Source: Pseudomonas taiwanensis (lineage in GTDB: Bacteria > Pseudomonadota > Gammaproteobacteria > Pseudomonadales > Pseudomonadaceae). Taken from it: a stretch of 64,000 bases of DNA. Positions 41,944 through 54,921 of the stretch are shown here, piece after piece; position 1 is the stretch's first letter; the number at the start of each line of letters is the position of its first letter. A model generated the notes under the pieces. It had not been told where the DNA came from, did not search any database, and was given only the letters and a program-made list of their open reading frames with translations. The position numbers and the translations under genes were made by a program. The DNA lies in NCBI RefSeq assembly GCF_013393345.1, contig NZ_QJRF01000069.1, forward strand, positions 310,001 through 374,000. Reading direction: 5' to 3'.

Positions 41944-43257
41944 TTAGCCGCGTGCTGAAGCGGCGATCTTGATCAGCTTGGCATAGTAGAAACCGTCATG
42001 GCCGTCTTCCTGCGCCAGCAATTGGCGGCCGTGGGGTTGTTTCAATCCGAACGGTCCGGGGATGTCCAGCTCGCGGGCGCCAGGGGTGCGGGCGAGGAAG
42101 GCGGCGATGTTATCGCTGTTCTCCCGTGGCAGCGTGGAGCAGGTGGCATAGAGCAGCACGCCACCGACTTCCAGAGTCGGCCAGAGGGCATCCAGCAGCT
42201 CACCCTGGAGTTCGGCGAGCGCGGCGATGTCTTCTTCCTTGCGGGTCAGCTTGATGTCCGGGTGCCGACGGATCACCCCGGTTGCCGAGCAGGGAGCATC
42301 GAGGAGGATGCGCTGGAACGGCTTGCCGTCCCACCAGCCGGCGGTATCGCGGCCATCAGCGGCGATCAGCCTGGCTTCCAGGCCGAGTCGCGCGAGGTTC
42401 TCGCGCACACGCACCAGGCGGCTCTCTTCCAGGTCGACAGCCACCACTTCGGAGAGACCGGGTTCTGCCTCGAGGACGTGACAGGTCTTGCCACCGGGCG
42501 CGCAGCAGGCGTCGAGCACGCGCTGCCCGGGCGCCAGCTCCAGGAGGTCGGCGGCCAGTTGGGCGGCTTCGTCCTGCACGCTGACGCGACCTTCGGCGAA
42601 GCCCGGCAGGGTCTTCACGTCGCAGGCTTCGACGAGGCGGATGCCGTCACGGCTGAAGGCGCAGGGCTCGGCAGCGATCCCGGCTTGCTGCAACTCGGCC
42701 AGATAGTCGTCGCGGCTGCCATGGCGGCGATTGACCCGCAGGATCAACGGCGGATGGGCGTTGTTCGCCGCGCAGACAGCCTCCCAGTGTTCCGGCCAGG
42801 CCGCCTTGAGGGCCTTCTGTAGCCAGCGTGGGTGGGCGGTACGCGCTGCCGGGTCGCGTTCCAGCTCGGCGAAGATCGACTCGCCCTGGCGCTGGGCGTT
42901 GCGCAGCACGGCGTTGAGCAGGCCCTTGGCCCAGGGTTTCTTCAGCTTGTCCGAGCAGCCGACGGTTTCACCGATGGCAGCATGGGCGGGAATGCGGGTG
43001 TAGAAGAGCTGGTAGAGGCCGACCAGGAGCAGGGCTTCCACATCCTTGTCCGCGGACTTGAACGGCTTCTGCAATAGACGCTCGGCCAGGGCAGAGAGGC
43101 GCGGTTGCCAGCGCGCGGCACCGAAGGCCAGATCCTGGGCCAGGGCGCGATCACGTGGGTCCACCTTGTCCAGCTGCGGCGGCAGGCTGCTGCCCAAGGA
43201 GGCCTTACCGGAAAGGACCGCGGCCAGCGCGCGGGCGGCGGCGAGACGCGGATTCAT
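41944..43257 (-). CDS. rsmB: 16S rRNA (cytosine-967-C5) methyltransferase
   Basis: RsmB methylates C967 of 16S rRNA with S-adenosylmethionine. The N-terminal NusB-like domain (residues 1-140) and the catalytic domain are both present: [16 protein letters not shown] (SAM motif I), [18 protein letters not shown] with the first catalytic cysteine and [15 protein letters not shown] with the second. Normal length (437). Its start overlaps the fmt stop by four bases. Confidence 0.96.
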   Translation of the reverse strand: MNPRLAAARALAAVLSGKASLGSSLPPQLDKVDPRDRALAQDLAFGAARWQPRLSALAERLLQKPFKSADKDVEALLLVGLYQLFYTRIPAHAAIGETVGCSDKLKKPWAKGLLNAVLRNAQRQGESIFAELERDPAARTAHPRWLQKALKAAWPEHWEAVCAANNAHPPLILRVNRRHGSRDDYLAELQQAGIAAEPCAFSRDGIRLVEACDVKTLPGFAEGRVSVQDEAAQLAADLLELAPGQRVLDACCAPGGKTCHVLEAEPGLSEVVAVDLEESRLVRVRENLARLGLEARLIAADGRDTAGWWDGKPFQRILLDAPCSATGVIRRHPDIKLTRKEEDIAALAELQGELLDALWPTLEVGGVLLYATCSTLPRENSDNIAAFLARTPGARELDIPGPFGLKQPHGRQLLAQEDGHDGFYYAKLIKIAASARG

Positions 43258-44198
43258 GCGCCGAGCACCTTGCCCACGGCGAACTGCTCGCGGCGGCTGT
43301 TGAACAGGTCAGCGAAGTTCAGCGGTTTGCCGCCGGGCAGTTGCAGGCGGGTCAAGCGCAGGGCGCCGTCGCCACAGGCTACGGTGAGGCCGTCCTTGCT
43401 GGCGGCGAGGATCTGCCCGGGCGTGCCCTTGCCATCGCCCAGCGCGGCGGCGAGCACTTTCAGCGGCTCGCCGTCGAGGGTGCTGTGGCAGATGGGCCAG
43501 GGATTGAACGCGCGAACCAGAAGTTCCAGCTCCACCGCAGGGCGGCTCCAGTCGAGGCGCGCCTCATCCTTGTTCAGCTTGTGCGCATAGTTGGCCAGGG
43601 CGTCGTCCTGGACTTCACCTTTCAGGGTTCCGGCGGCCAGGCCTTCGAGGGCTTCGAGGACCGCTTGCGGGCCAAGCTGTGCGAGGCGGTCGTGCAGGCT
43701 GCCGCCAGTGTCTTCCGCGCTGATCGGCGTGGTGACCTTGAGCAGCATCGGGCCGGTGTCGAGGCCGGCTTCCATCTGCATCACGGTAACGCCGCTCTCC
43801 GCGTCGCCCGCCTGGACCGCGCGCTGGATCGGCGCGGCGCCACGCCAGCGAGGCAGCAGCGAGGCGTGGCTGTTGATGCAGCCCAGGCGCGGCGTGTCGA
43901 GCACCACCTGCGGCAGGATCAGGCCGTAGGCGACTACCACCATCAGATCGGCGCCAAGGGCCTTGAGCTCGGCCTGGGCGGCCGGATCACGCAGGGTCGG
44001 CGGTTGCAGCACCGGAATCCCGTGTTCGACCGCCAGTTGCTTGACCGGGCTCGGCATCAGCTTCTGGCCGCGACCGGCCGGGCGGTCCGGCTGGGTGTAG
44101 ACGGCGATGACCTGGTGGCGGGAATCGAGCAGGGCTTTGAGGTGCTCCGCGGCGAACTCCGGGGTGCCGGCGAAGACGAGGCGCAGGGGCTCAGTCAT
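43254..44198 (-). CDS. fmt: Methionyl-tRNA formyltransferase
   Basis: Fmt formylates initiator Met-tRNA. The 314-residue protein starts [20 protein letters not shown], and has [20 protein letters not shown] (the formyl-folate site with N, H and the SLLPxxRG loop) and [17 protein letters not shown] with the catalytic Asp. The longer frame from 44372 reads through the def-fmt gap and was rejected. def, fmt, rsmB and trkA form one cluster. Confidence 0.97.
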   Translation of the reverse strand: MTEPLRLVFAGTPEFAAEHLKALLDSRHQVIAVYTQPDRPAGRGQKLMPSPVKQLAVEHGIPVLQPPTLRDPAAQAELKALGADLMVVVAYGLILPQVVLDTPRLGCINSHASLLPRWRGAAPIQRAVQAGDAESGVTVMQMEAGLDTGPMLLKVTTPISAEDTGGSLHDRLAQLGPQAVLEALEGLAAGTLKGEVQDDALANYAHKLNKDEARLDWSRPAVELELLVRAFNPWPICHSTLDGEPLKVLAAALGDGKGTPGQILAASKDGLTVACGDGALRLTRLQLPGGKPLNFADLFNSRREQFAVGKVLGA

Positions 44199-44210
44199 GT
44201 GAAAGTCACC

Positions 44211-44241
44211 AAAAAGAAAAGGCTTGCCGGGGCAAGCCTTT
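44211..44241 (-). terminator. Terminator between def and fmt
   Basis: On the minus strand AAAGGCTTGCC/GGCAAGCCTTT forms an 11-bp stem followed by TTCTTTTT. It may attenuate transcription from def into fmt. Confidence 0.75.
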
Positions 44242-44254
44242 GGTATCGGGGGAA

Positions 44255-44761
44255 TCAAGCCTGCTGGCGATGTTGCTTTTCCAGCTTCTTCTTGATGCGG
44301 TCGCGCTTGAGGGAAGACAGGTAGTCGACGAACAGCTTGCCGTTGAGGTGGTCGCATTCGTGCTGGATGCACACGGCGAGCAGGCCCTCGGCGATCAGCT
44401 CATAAGGCTGGCCATCGCGGTCCAGGGCCTTGATCCGGACCTTCTGCGGACGATCGACATTCTCGTAGAAGCCGGGTACCGAGAGGCAGCCTTCCTGGTA
44501 CTGGTCCATCTGCTCGGTCAGGGATTCGAACTCGGGATTGATGAAGACCCGAGGCTCGGAATTGTCTTCCGACAGGTCCATCACCACCACGCGCTTGTGG
44601 ACGTTCACCTGGGTTGCGGCCAGGCCGATACCCGGGGCGGCGTACATGGTTTCGAACATGTCATCGATCAACTGGCGGATGGAGTCGTCGACCACAGCCA
44701 CCGGTTTGGCGATGGTGCGCAGCCGCGGATCGGGGAATTCGAGAATGTTCAGAATCGCCAT
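44255..44761 (-). CDS. def: Peptide deformylase
   Basis: Def removes the formyl group from new proteins and needs Fe2+. All three motifs are seen in 168 residues: GIGLAATQV (about 45), EGCLSVPG (about 88) and QHECDHLNG (about 131) with the two metal-binding histidines. It is divergent from the LysM gene. Confidence 0.97.
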   Translation of the reverse strand: MAILNILEFPDPRLRTIAKPVAVVDDSIRQLIDDMFETMYAAPGIGLAATQVNVHKRVVVMDLSEDNSEPRVFINPEFESLTEQMDQYQEGCLSVPGFYENVDRPQKVRIKALDRDGQPYELIAEGLLAVCIQHECDHLNGKLFVDYLSSLKRDRIKKKLEKQHRQQA

Positions 44762-44902
44762 ATGCGTTTGTGATGCACTTGTGGAATATGTTGAAAATCC
44801 GCTGCTAAGATGGTGAGCAGCATAAAAAAACGGCTGAAGAGCCCGGTTGGGGCGGCTCTCAGGGCGTTTCATGTGAACGGACATAATAAAGGGATTCACC
44901 GC

Positions 44903-45928
44903 ATGAGGAAATCACTACTCGCCCTGCTGCTCCTGGCCGCCAGTGGCCTGACCCAGGCTGCGGTGGAACTCAGGGACGGGCATCCGGAGCGCTATACCGT
45001 CGTCAAGGGCGACACGCTCTGGGATATTTCCGGCAAGTTCCTGCGTCAGCCGTGGAAGTGGCCGGAAATCTGGCATGCCAACCCGCAGATCGAGAACCCG
45101 CACCTGATCTATCCCGGCGACGTGCTCAGCCTCGTCTACATCGATGGACAGCCGCGCCTCATGCTGAATCGCGGTGCGTCACGCGGCACCATCAAGCTGT
45201 CGCCCCAGGTGCGCAGCACGCCGATGGCCGAGGCCATTCCGGCCATTCCGCTGGAGGCGATCAACGCCTTCCTGCTGACCAACCGCATCATCGACGATCC
45301 CGAGCAGTTCCAGACCGCACCCTACATCGTCGCCGGCAACGCCGAGCGCGTGGTCAGTGGTGCCGGTGACCGCGTCTACGCCCGCGGCAACTTCTCCCAC
45401 GAGCAACCGGTCTACGGCATCTTCCGCCAGGGCAAGACCTATGTGGACCCTGAGACCAAGGAATTCCTCGGCATCAACGCCGACGACATCGGCGGCGGCG
45501 AGATGGTGGCCGACGAAGGCGACATCGGCACCCTGGAGCTGACCCGCTCTACTCAGGAGGTCCGCCTGGGCGACCGCCTCTTCCCCACCGAGGAACGCGC
45601 GATCAACTCCACCTTCATGCCCAGCGCACCGGAGCGTGATGTCAGTGGCGTGATCCTCGACGTACCGCGCGGCGTGACCCAGATCGGCCAGTTCGATGTG
45701 GTCACCATCAACAAGGGCAAGCGTGATGGCCTGGCGGAAGGCAACGTGCTGGCGGTCTACAAGACCGGCGAGACTGTGCGCGACCGCGTCACCGACGAGT
45801 TCATCAAGATCCCCGATGAGCGTGCCGGCCTGCTGATGGTGTTCCGCACCTACGACAAGCTCAGCTACGGCCTGGTACTGGCCGCCACCCGCCAACTGGC
45901 GGTGCTGGACAAGGTACACAACCCGTAA
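44903..45928 (+). CDS. Secreted LysM-domain protein
   Basis: The 341-residue protein has a signal peptide ([19 protein letters not shown]) and one LysM domain, [20 protein letters not shown] through [13 protein letters not shown] (residues 30-80), which binds peptidoglycan. The remainder is a long periplasmic region of unknown fold. The counterpart in P. aeruginosa is PA0020. Divergent from def with 141 bases between. Confidence 0.93.
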   Translation: MRKSLLALLLLAASGLTQAAVELRDGHPERYTVVKGDTLWDISGKFLRQPWKWPEIWHANPQIENPHLIYPGDVLSLVYIDGQPRLMLNRGASRGTIKLSPQVRSTPMAEAIPAIPLEAINAFLLTNRIIDDPEQFQTAPYIVAGNAERVVSGAGDRVYARGNFSHEQPVYGIFRQGKTYVDPETKEFLGINADDIGGGEMVADEGDIGTLELTRSTQEVRLGDRLFPTEERAINSTFMPSAPERDVSGVILDVPRGVTQIGQFDVVTINKGKRDGLAEGNVLAVYKTGETVRDRVTDEFIKIPDERAGLLMVFRTYDKLSYGLVLAATRQLAVLDKVHNP

Positions 45929-45935
45929 CACCTCC

Positions 45936-45962
45936 AAGCCCCCGCCCTGCGGGGGCTTGTTG
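45936..45962 (+). terminator. Terminator after the LysM gene
   Basis: AAGCCCCC/GGGGGCTT stem with a GCCCTGC loop, then TGTTGT, eight bases after the stop. Confidence 0.8.
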
Positions 45963-46012
45963 TATTGATGGCCGTTCTGCCGCGGTTGCGGCGCGATCAA
46001 GGACTGATCGAC

Positions 46013-47107
46013 GTGCCATCAATCTCCCCCGCCGAGCTGGAAGCTCGCCTGCGTCTGCATCACCTTCCCGAACTTGGCCCTGCCCGTTTTCGTCGCCTGC
46101 TCGAAGCCTTCGGTTCTGCTTCCGCGGCACTCAGTGCGCCGGCCGCTGCCTGGCGATCGCTGGGCCTGCCGGAGTGTTGCGCCGACCCTCGGCGCAGTCC
46201 GGAAATCCGTGATGCCGCGGCCCGCGCCCTGGCCTGGCAGGAGCAGCCCGGCCGACACCTGTTGTGTTGGGATGACCCCGGTTACCCGGCCCTGCTGACC
46301 GAGATCGGCAACACGCCACCGCTGCTGTATGTCGCTGGCGATGCCTCGCTGCTGGAGCGTCCGCAACTGGCCATGGTCGGCAGTCGCCGGGCTTCTGCGG
46401 CGGGTCTGGACACGGCGCGCGCATTTGCCCGCAGCCTGGCGGGAGGTGGCTTCGTCATCACCAGCGGGCTGGCCCTGGGCATCGACGGCGCCGCCCACCT
46501 GGGCGCGCTGGAAGCCACAGGCAAGACTGTCGCGGTGCTCGGCACCGGGCTGCAGCGCATCTACCCCAGCCGTCACCGCGGCCTTGCTGCGCGCATCGTC
46601 GAAGAAGGAGGTGCGCTGGTGTCCGAACTACCGCTGGACTGCCCGCCTCAGCCGTCCAACTTTCCCCGGCGCAATCGCATCATCAGCGGCTTGTCTCTGG
46701 GCGTACTGGTGGTGGAGGCCAGTCCCTCCAGTGGCTCGCTGATTACCGCACGGCTGGCGGCCGAGCAGGGGCGCGAGGTCTATGCCATTCCGGGCTCCAT
46801 CCACCATCCCGGTGCGCGCGGTTGTCACCAGTTGATTCGCGAAGGCGCGGCGCTGGTGGAAAAGGTGGAAGACATCCTCGAAGCATTGCGCGGCTGGCAG
46901 GCCATGGCGCCCGATGCGCGAAGCGAAGCCATGGCGATAGAGCCCCATCCCTTGCTCGACCTGCTGCGCGCTGCCCCCTACAGCAGCGAAGGGCTGGCCG
47001 CGGCCAGCGGCTGGGAGCTGCCGCGCCTGCTCGCCGAACTCACCGACCTGGAACTGCGGGGGCGCGTCGCCCGCGAGGCCGGCTGCTGGGTGCATCGCCA
47101 AGGTTGA
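46013..47107 (+). CDS. dprA: DNA-processing protein DprA
   Basis: DprA loads RecA on incoming single-stranded DNA in transformation. The 364-residue protein has the SAM-like N-terminal part (LRLHHLPELGPARFRRLLEA), the Rossmann-type core with MVGSRRASAAG, GLALGIDGAAHLGAL, AVLGTGLQRIYPSRHRGLA and RNRIISGLS, and a winged-helix tail. GTG 46013 gives a start like other pseudomonads (MPSISPAELE); ATG 45968 is an alternative with no better ribosome site. Confidence 0.93.
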   Translation: MPSISPAELEARLRLHHLPELGPARFRRLLEAFGSASAALSAPAAAWRSLGLPECCADPRRSPEIRDAAARALAWQEQPGRHLLCWDDPGYPALLTEIGNTPPLLYVAGDASLLERPQLAMVGSRRASAAGLDTARAFARSLAGGGFVITSGLALGIDGAAHLGALEATGKTVAVLGTGLQRIYPSRHRGLAARIVEEGGALVSELPLDCPPQPSNFPRRNRIISGLSLGVLVVEASPSSGSLITARLAAEQGREVYAIPGSIHHPGARGCHQLIREGAALVEKVEDILEALRGWQAMAPDARSEAMAIEPHPLLDLLRAAPYSSEGLAAASGWELPRLLAELTDLELRGRVAREAGCWVHRQG

Positions 47108-47149
47108 GCCCTGTACACTTTGCCGATCCAGTTTTGCGGGGAATGGGGA

Positions 47150-47693
47150 ATGGTCAGTCGTTGGCGAGTGCAGCAAGTGGCGCGGGTCGTGCGCGAAGGT
47201 GGCGTGATCGCCTATCCCACCGAGGCGGTGTGGGGCCTGGGCTGCGATCCCTGGAACGAGGACGCGGTTTATCGCCTGCTGGCGCTCAAGGAACGCCCCG
47301 TGGAAAAGGGACTGATCCTGGTGGCGGACAACATCCGCCAGTTCGATTTCCTCCTCGAAGGTTTTCCCGACGCCTGGATCGACAAGCTCGCCAGCACCTG
47401 GCCCGGTCCCAACACCTGGCTGGTGCCGCACCAGAACCTGCTCCCCGAGTGGGTCACCGGACAGCACGACAGTGTTGCCCTGCGTGTCAGCGATCACCCA
47501 TTGGTACGTGACCTTTGCGCCCTCACCGGGCCATTGATATCCACGTCAGCCAATCCCACCGGTCGTCCCTCCGCCTACTCGCGCCTGCGGGTACAGCAGT
47601 ACTTCGGCGACACCCTGGACGCAGTGCTGGGCGGCGCCCTGGGGGGACGCCGCAACCCCAGCGTGATCCGCGACCTGGCCAGCGGGCGCGTGC

Positions 47694-47704
<11 letters not shown>
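47150..47704 (+). CDS. tsaC: Threonylcarbamoyl-AMP synthase
   Basis: TsaC makes threonylcarbamoyl-AMP for the t6A modification of ANN-decoding tRNAs. Of 184 residues, the N-terminal [18 protein letters not shown] is the YrdC signature, with [12 protein letters not shown] (the KR-x-x-KG-type phosphate site), [11 protein letters not shown] and [18 protein letters not shown] following. The ATG at 47150 was preferred over an upstream frame. It overlaps the convergent qor end by 11 bases. Confidence 0.95.
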
Positions 47705-50551
<2,847 letters not shown>

Positions 50552-50566
50552 GCCTTCCCTCCCCTT

Positions 50567-50640
50567 GTGGGAGCGAATTTATTCGCGAATGAATTCGCTC
50601 CCACGGCATGGCCTTCGCGAGCAGAGCTCGCTCCTACGAA
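50567..50640. repeat. REP-type inverted repeats
   Basis: GTGGGAGCGAATT and AATTCGCTCCCAC (50567-50604) pair around ATTCGCGAATG; a second, CGCGAGCAGAGCTCGCTCCTACG, follows. These are the usual Pseudomonas REP type and overlap the end of the convergent SulP gene. Confidence 0.85.
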
Positions 50641-52202
50641 ATGCTCCCCTCGATCACCAACTGGCTGTCCGCACCTTCCAGCTTGCGCAGCTCCCGCTCC
50701 ACTTGCGGCCGGGCGCGGCGTAGCACCAGGCTCCGCCCTTCCCCGCCCAGCCGCCGTGCTTCGTCATGGAGCATGCTCACCCCGGCGTAATCGATGAAGT
50801 TCACATGGTGCGCATCCAGCACCAGGCGCCCGGCGCGGCTGCGCTGGATCAGCTTCTGCAGGTAGGGGCAGGCGCCGAAGAAGATCGAACCCTCGATGCG
50901 CAGCACCTCGGCATCGCCCTCCCGCGCTTGCAGGACCCGTGGTTGCGACGTGCGCTTGAGGTAGAAGAACAGCGACGCCAGCACTCCGGCGTAGATGGCG
51001 GTTTGCAGTTCCAGCAGCAGGGTGGCCGCGCAGGTCATCGCCATCACCGCGAACTCCGCCCGGCTGACGCGCCATAGCTGGCGGACGCTGCGCCCATCCA
51101 GCAAACCCCAGCAGATCAGCAGGATGCTCGCCGCCATGGCAGGCAGCGGGATATGGGCGATCAGGCGTGCACCCAGCAAGGCGAACAGCGCCACCCAGAA
51201 TGCGGAGAACACCCCGGCCAGGGGCGACTGTGCACCAGCCTGGAGATTCAGTGCGGAGCGGGTGAAGGAGCCCGCCGAGAGATAGCCGGAGAACCAGGCA
51301 CCCATCAGATTGGACAGACCCTGGCCACGGGTTTCCTGGTTGGCGTCCAGCACCTGCCGCGACTGGCTGGCCAGGGCACGGGAGATGGACAGGCTGGTGA
51401 CCAGGCCGAGCAGGCCACAGGCAACGGCCGACGGCAGCAGGCGCAACACGTCCTCGGCATCGACGCGGATCGAGGCCAGTGGCGGCAGGCTGCCGCTGAA
51501 GGGATGTACCAACTCGACACCCGCGAAGGTGGCCGGCATCGTCAGCACCAGCAGGCTGCCGCCAATGATGCCGATCAATAGTGCCGGCAACCGTGGCCAT
51601 AGCCTGCGCACGAAGACCGACAAGCCAAGGGTGAATGCCGCCACCCAAAGCGAAGGCCAGTGCACTTCGCGTACATGCCCGACCAGTTCCAGCGCACTCT
51701 GCCAAGCGGTGGCGCGCCCTTCCAGGTTGGTCAACCCGAGCAGGTTGGGCACCTGGCCAAGGGCGATCACCAGAGCCGCGCCCAGGGTGAAACCGAGTAC
51801 CACCGACTGCGAGACGAAGTTGGCCAGTGAGCCGAAGCGCAGGAACCCGACCAGCCACTGGAATGCTCCGGCGAGCAGGGTCAGCAAGAGGACCAGGCTG
51901 ATGTATTGCTGACTGCCCGGCAGGGCCAGTGGGCTGACGCTGGCGAAGAGCACCACCGAGATCGCCGCCGTCGGCCCGCAGATCAGGTGCCGCGATGAGC
52001 CCCAAAGGCAGGCGATGATCACCGGGACTACCGCTGCATACAGCCCGTACTCTGCGGGCAGTCCAGCAATCAGTGCGTAGGCGATGGACTGTGGCAGGGC
52101 CAGGATGGCGCCGGTCAGACCCACCAGCGCATCGCGGCCCAGGCTGCGGGGGCGGACGGCTGGGAGCCAGGCGAGGAAGGGGAAGAGGTTAGAAGGACGC
52201 AT
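50634..52202 (-). CDS. SulP-family anion transporter
   Basis: The 522-residue protein has the SulP plan: about 10-12 membrane helices beginning LVGLTGAILALPQSIAYALI, the AGLPAEYGLYAAVVP signature, and a C-terminal STAS domain (EVLRIEGSIFFGACPYLQKL, LVLDAHHVNFIDYAGVSMLH). SulP carriers take up sulfate or related anions. Its place beside choX and betC (PA0029-PA0031 order) suggests handling sulfate from choline-sulfate. Confidence 0.92.
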   Translation of the reverse strand: MRPSNLFPFLAWLPAVRPRSLGRDALVGLTGAILALPQSIAYALIAGLPAEYGLYAAVVPVIIACLWGSSRHLICGPTAAISVVLFASVSPLALPGSQQYISLVLLLTLLAGAFQWLVGFLRFGSLANFVSQSVVLGFTLGAALVIALGQVPNLLGLTNLEGRATAWQSALELVGHVREVHWPSLWVAAFTLGLSVFVRRLWPRLPALLIGIIGGSLLVLTMPATFAGVELVHPFSGSLPPLASIRVDAEDVLRLLPSAVACGLLGLVTSLSISRALASQSRQVLDANQETRGQGLSNLMGAWFSGYLSAGSFTRSALNLQAGAQSPLAGVFSAFWVALFALLGARLIAHIPLPAMAASILLICWGLLDGRSVRQLWRVSRAEFAVMAMTCAATLLLELQTAIYAGVLASLFFYLKRTSQPRVLQAREGDAEVLRIEGSIFFGACPYLQKLIQRSRAGRLVLDAHHVNFIDYAGVSMLHDEARRLGGEGRSLVLRRARPQVERELRKLEGADSQLVIEGSIS

Positions 52203-52233
52203 GTGAGACTCGCGGTGGTGCCGGGGCGGCACT

Positions 52234-52331
52234 TGTGGGGGCGAATTCATTCGCTAAGCAGTCCGCAGGACCGCCCAAAAATTTCCATGGGGCTGCTTCG
52301 CAGCCCTTAGCGAATAAATTCGCCCCCACAG
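52234..52331. repeat. Paired REP elements
   Basis: TGTGGGGGCGAATTCATTCGCTAAG at the left and CTTAGCGAATAAATTCGCCCCCACA at the right are inverted copies about 100 bases apart, a REP doublet between the choX-like and SulP genes. Its core, GGGGCTGCTTCGCAGCCC, forms a further hairpin. Confidence 0.85.
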
Positions 52332-52356
52332 GGATGTGTACCCAGAGGGCGAACCG

Positions 52357-53283
52357 TCAGAGCTTCGCCTTCACCGCCGCCAACCCATCGCCGCCGTCGC
52401 GGGTGGTCACGCCTTGCAGCCAGCCGTCGACCACCGCCGGATTGGACTTGAGCCAGGCCTTGATGGCCGCGTCGTTGTTGCTGCTGCCGTTGAGCACCTG
52501 ATCCATGATGGCGTTCTCCATCTCCTGGGTGAATTGCAGGTTGGTCAGCAGCTTGCCCACGTTCGGGCATTGCGCGGCGTAGCCCTTGCGCGCCAGGGTG
52601 TTCACGCTGCCGCTTTCGCCGAAGTACTTCTCGCCGCCCTTGAGGTAGGCCATGTCGTACTGCACGTTCATCGGGTGCGGGGTCCAGCCGAGGAAGACCA
52701 CGAACTGCTCGCGTTTCACCGCCCGGCCGACCTGCACCAGCATCGCCTGCTCGCTGGACTCCACCAGCTTCCAGTCGCCGAGGCCGAACTCATCCTTGGC
52801 GATCATCTGCCGGATCGACTCGTTGGCCGGTGAACCGGACGCGATGCCATAGAGCTTGTGGTCGAATTTGTCGGCGAGCTTGTCAAGGTCGGCGAAGGTT
52901 TTCACGCCGGCGTCATAGGCGTAGCGCGGCACTGCCAGGGTGTACTCGGTGCCCGAGAGGTTCTGCGCCACCTTGTCGACGCTGCCAGCACCGACGAACT
53001 TGTCGTAGTTGCTCTGCTGCGCCGGCATCCAGTTGCCGAGGAAGGCGTCGATCTGGCCCTTGTGCAGGCCGGCGAAGATGATCGGCACCGCAAGGGTCGG
53101 GGTTTCGGTGCGGTAGCCCAGTCCATCGAGGAGGAAACGCGCCACACCATTGGTCACGGCGATATCGCTCCAGCCCGGATCGCCCAGCTTCACGGTTGCG
53201 CAACTGGCGTCCTCAGCCTGGACGTTGAACGCAAGGCCGGTCAGCAGCGCGCTGCCGGCAAGTACCGCATTGATCGTCTTCAT
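52357..53283 (-). CDS. Choline/betaine ABC transporter substrate-binding protein
   Basis: The 308-residue protein has a signal peptide (MKTINAVLAGSALLTGLAFNVQA) and an OpuAC-type binding fold: TVKLGDPGWSDIAVTNGVAR, GQIDAFLGNWMPAQQ, FVVFLGWTPHPMN and a final region with aromatic residues for a quaternary amine. It is 21 bases downstream of betC and corresponds to PA0030 (ChoX/BetX type). The permease and ATPase genes are not here. Confidence 0.9.
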   Translation of the reverse strand: MKTINAVLAGSALLTGLAFNVQAEDASCATVKLGDPGWSDIAVTNGVARFLLDGLGYRTETPTLAVPIIFAGLHKGQIDAFLGNWMPAQQSNYDKFVGAGSVDKVAQNLSGTEYTLAVPRYAYDAGVKTFADLDKLADKFDHKLYGIASGSPANESIRQMIAKDEFGLGDWKLVESSEQAMLVQVGRAVKREQFVVFLGWTPHPMNVQYDMAYLKGGEKYFGESGSVNTLARKGYAAQCPNVGKLLTNLQFTQEMENAIMDQVLNGSSNNDAAIKAWLKSNPAVVDGWLQGVTTRDGGDGLAAVKAKL

Positions 53284-53304
53284 GCCGTGGTTCCTCGCAA
53301 ATGG

Positions 53305-54810
53305 TCAGGGTTGGGGAAAGCGCGCGCGGCGTTCCAGGTCGTCCAGGTCGATGTGATTGCGCATGTACTGCTGGCTGGCGTCGACGAAGGGTTGGTGGTC
53401 CCAGCTGGCGAGCTTGCCATGGGTCAGGGCGTCGGCCACGAAGCGGCGTCGGCGCTGGCTGGCCAGTGCGGCTTCGGCGATCACCGGGATATCCCAGCGG
53501 GTGCGGGCCTCGTCGAGGAACGCCGTAAGCAGGGCCTGGTGGTCCGGTGAGGTCGCGAGGTTTTCCAGTTCCTGCGGGTCGTTGGCCAGGTCGAACAGCA
53601 GGATGGGGTCTTCTTCCGAATAGATGAATTTGTACGGACCACGGCGAATCATCATCAACGGGCTGGTGGTGCCCTCGGCCATGTACTCGCCCAGCACCTC
53701 GTCGTGGCCCCTCTGACCTTGCAGGTGCGGCAGCAGGGAGCGGCCATCCAGCGGTAGATTGCGCTCGACCACGCCACCGGCCAGCTCCACCAGGGTCGGA
53801 AGCAGGTCGACGGTGGAGACGGACTGGCTCACCCGGTGCGCCTGGAAGCGGCCGGGAGCGTGGACCAGCAGCGGAACACGGGCGGCCATCTCGAACCAGT
53901 GCATCTTGTACCAGAGGCCGCGCTCGCCAAGCATGTCGCCGTGGTCGCCGGAGAACACGACGATGGTGTCCTCTTCCAGCCGGCACTCGGCCAGGGTCTT
54001 CAGCAGGGCGCCGATCTGGTCGTCTACATAGCTGCAGGCGCCGAAGTAGGCGCGCCGCGCATCGCGGATCTGCTGTTCGGGCAGCGGCTTGCCCCAGAGG
54101 TCGATGACCTTGAGCAGGCGCTGGCTGTGCGGGTCCTGCTCGGCGTCGGCGAAGTGCACGCGGGGCAGCGGGATGTCCGCTTCGTCATAGCGGTCCCAGT
54201 ACTCGGCCGGGATGGTGTAAGGGTCGTGCGGATGGGTCAGGGACACCGTCAGGCAGAAGGGTTGCCCGGTGCCTTCTCGCACATGGTCGTAGAGATACTG
54301 GCGTGCCTTGAACACCACCTCCTCATCGAAGTCCAGCTGATTGGTCCGCACGCAGGGCCCGGCCTGCAGCACCGAGGACATGTTGTGGTACCAACTCGGA
54401 CGCACGTCGGGCTCGTCCCAGTTCACCGCCCAACCGTAATCTGCCGGGTAGATGTCGCTGGTCAGGCGCTCCTCGTAGCCGTGCAACTGGTCCGGGCCGC
54501 AGAAGTGCATCTTGCCGGAGAGCGCCGTGCGGTAACCCAGGCGACGCAGATAGTGGGCGTAGGTCGGCACGTCGGCAGGGAAGTCGGCGGCGTTGTCGTA
54601 GGCGCCGATCTTCGACGGCAGTTGCCCGCTTACCAGGGTGAAGCGCGAGGGCGCGCAGAGCGGGCTGTTGCAGTAGGCCGAATCGAACACCACGCCTTCG
54701 GCGGCGAGCCGCGACAGGTGCGGCACCTTGATGGGGGAGGCCGCGTAGAAAGGCAGCATCGGTGCGGCCATCTGGTCGGCCATGATGAAGAGGATGTTGG
54801 GGCGTTTCAT
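53305..54810 (-). CDS. betC: Choline-sulfatase
   Basis: BetC splits choline-O-sulfate into choline and sulfate. The 501-residue protein starts MKRPNILFIMADQMAAPMLP (metal-binding D) and has the sulfatase signature NSPLCAPSRFTLVSGQLPSK with the formylglycine cysteine, GKMHFCGPDQLHG and FSGDHGDMLGERGLWYK with the other metal ligands. ATG 54810 is the family start; an ATG five codons upstream is possible. It is divergent from the LysR regulator at 54922. Confidence 0.95.
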   Translation of the reverse strand: MKRPNILFIMADQMAAPMLPFYAASPIKVPHLSRLAAEGVVFDSAYCNSPLCAPSRFTLVSGQLPSKIGAYDNAADFPADVPTYAHYLRRLGYRTALSGKMHFCGPDQLHGYEERLTSDIYPADYGWAVNWDEPDVRPSWYHNMSSVLQAGPCVRTNQLDFDEEVVFKARQYLYDHVREGTGQPFCLTVSLTHPHDPYTIPAEYWDRYDEADIPLPRVHFADAEQDPHSQRLLKVIDLWGKPLPEQQIRDARRAYFGACSYVDDQIGALLKTLAECRLEEDTIVVFSGDHGDMLGERGLWYKMHWFEMAARVPLLVHAPGRFQAHRVSQSVSTVDLLPTLVELAGGVVERNLPLDGRSLLPHLQGQRGHDEVLGEYMAEGTTSPLMMIRRGPYKFIYSEEDPILLFDLANDPQELENLATSPDHQALLTAFLDEARTRWDIPVIAEAALASQRRRRFVADALTHGKLASWDHQPFVDASQQYMRNHIDLDDLERRARFPQP

Positions 54811-54921
54811 CGTTCGCTTATCCATACCGTCGAATTATGCGAAAGTGCGTGGAGCGATGATTGCGCCAGCGATCAACCCGGTAAACCGCACGGCGGAACA
54901 TGACTCGGATAAGCAATCGTT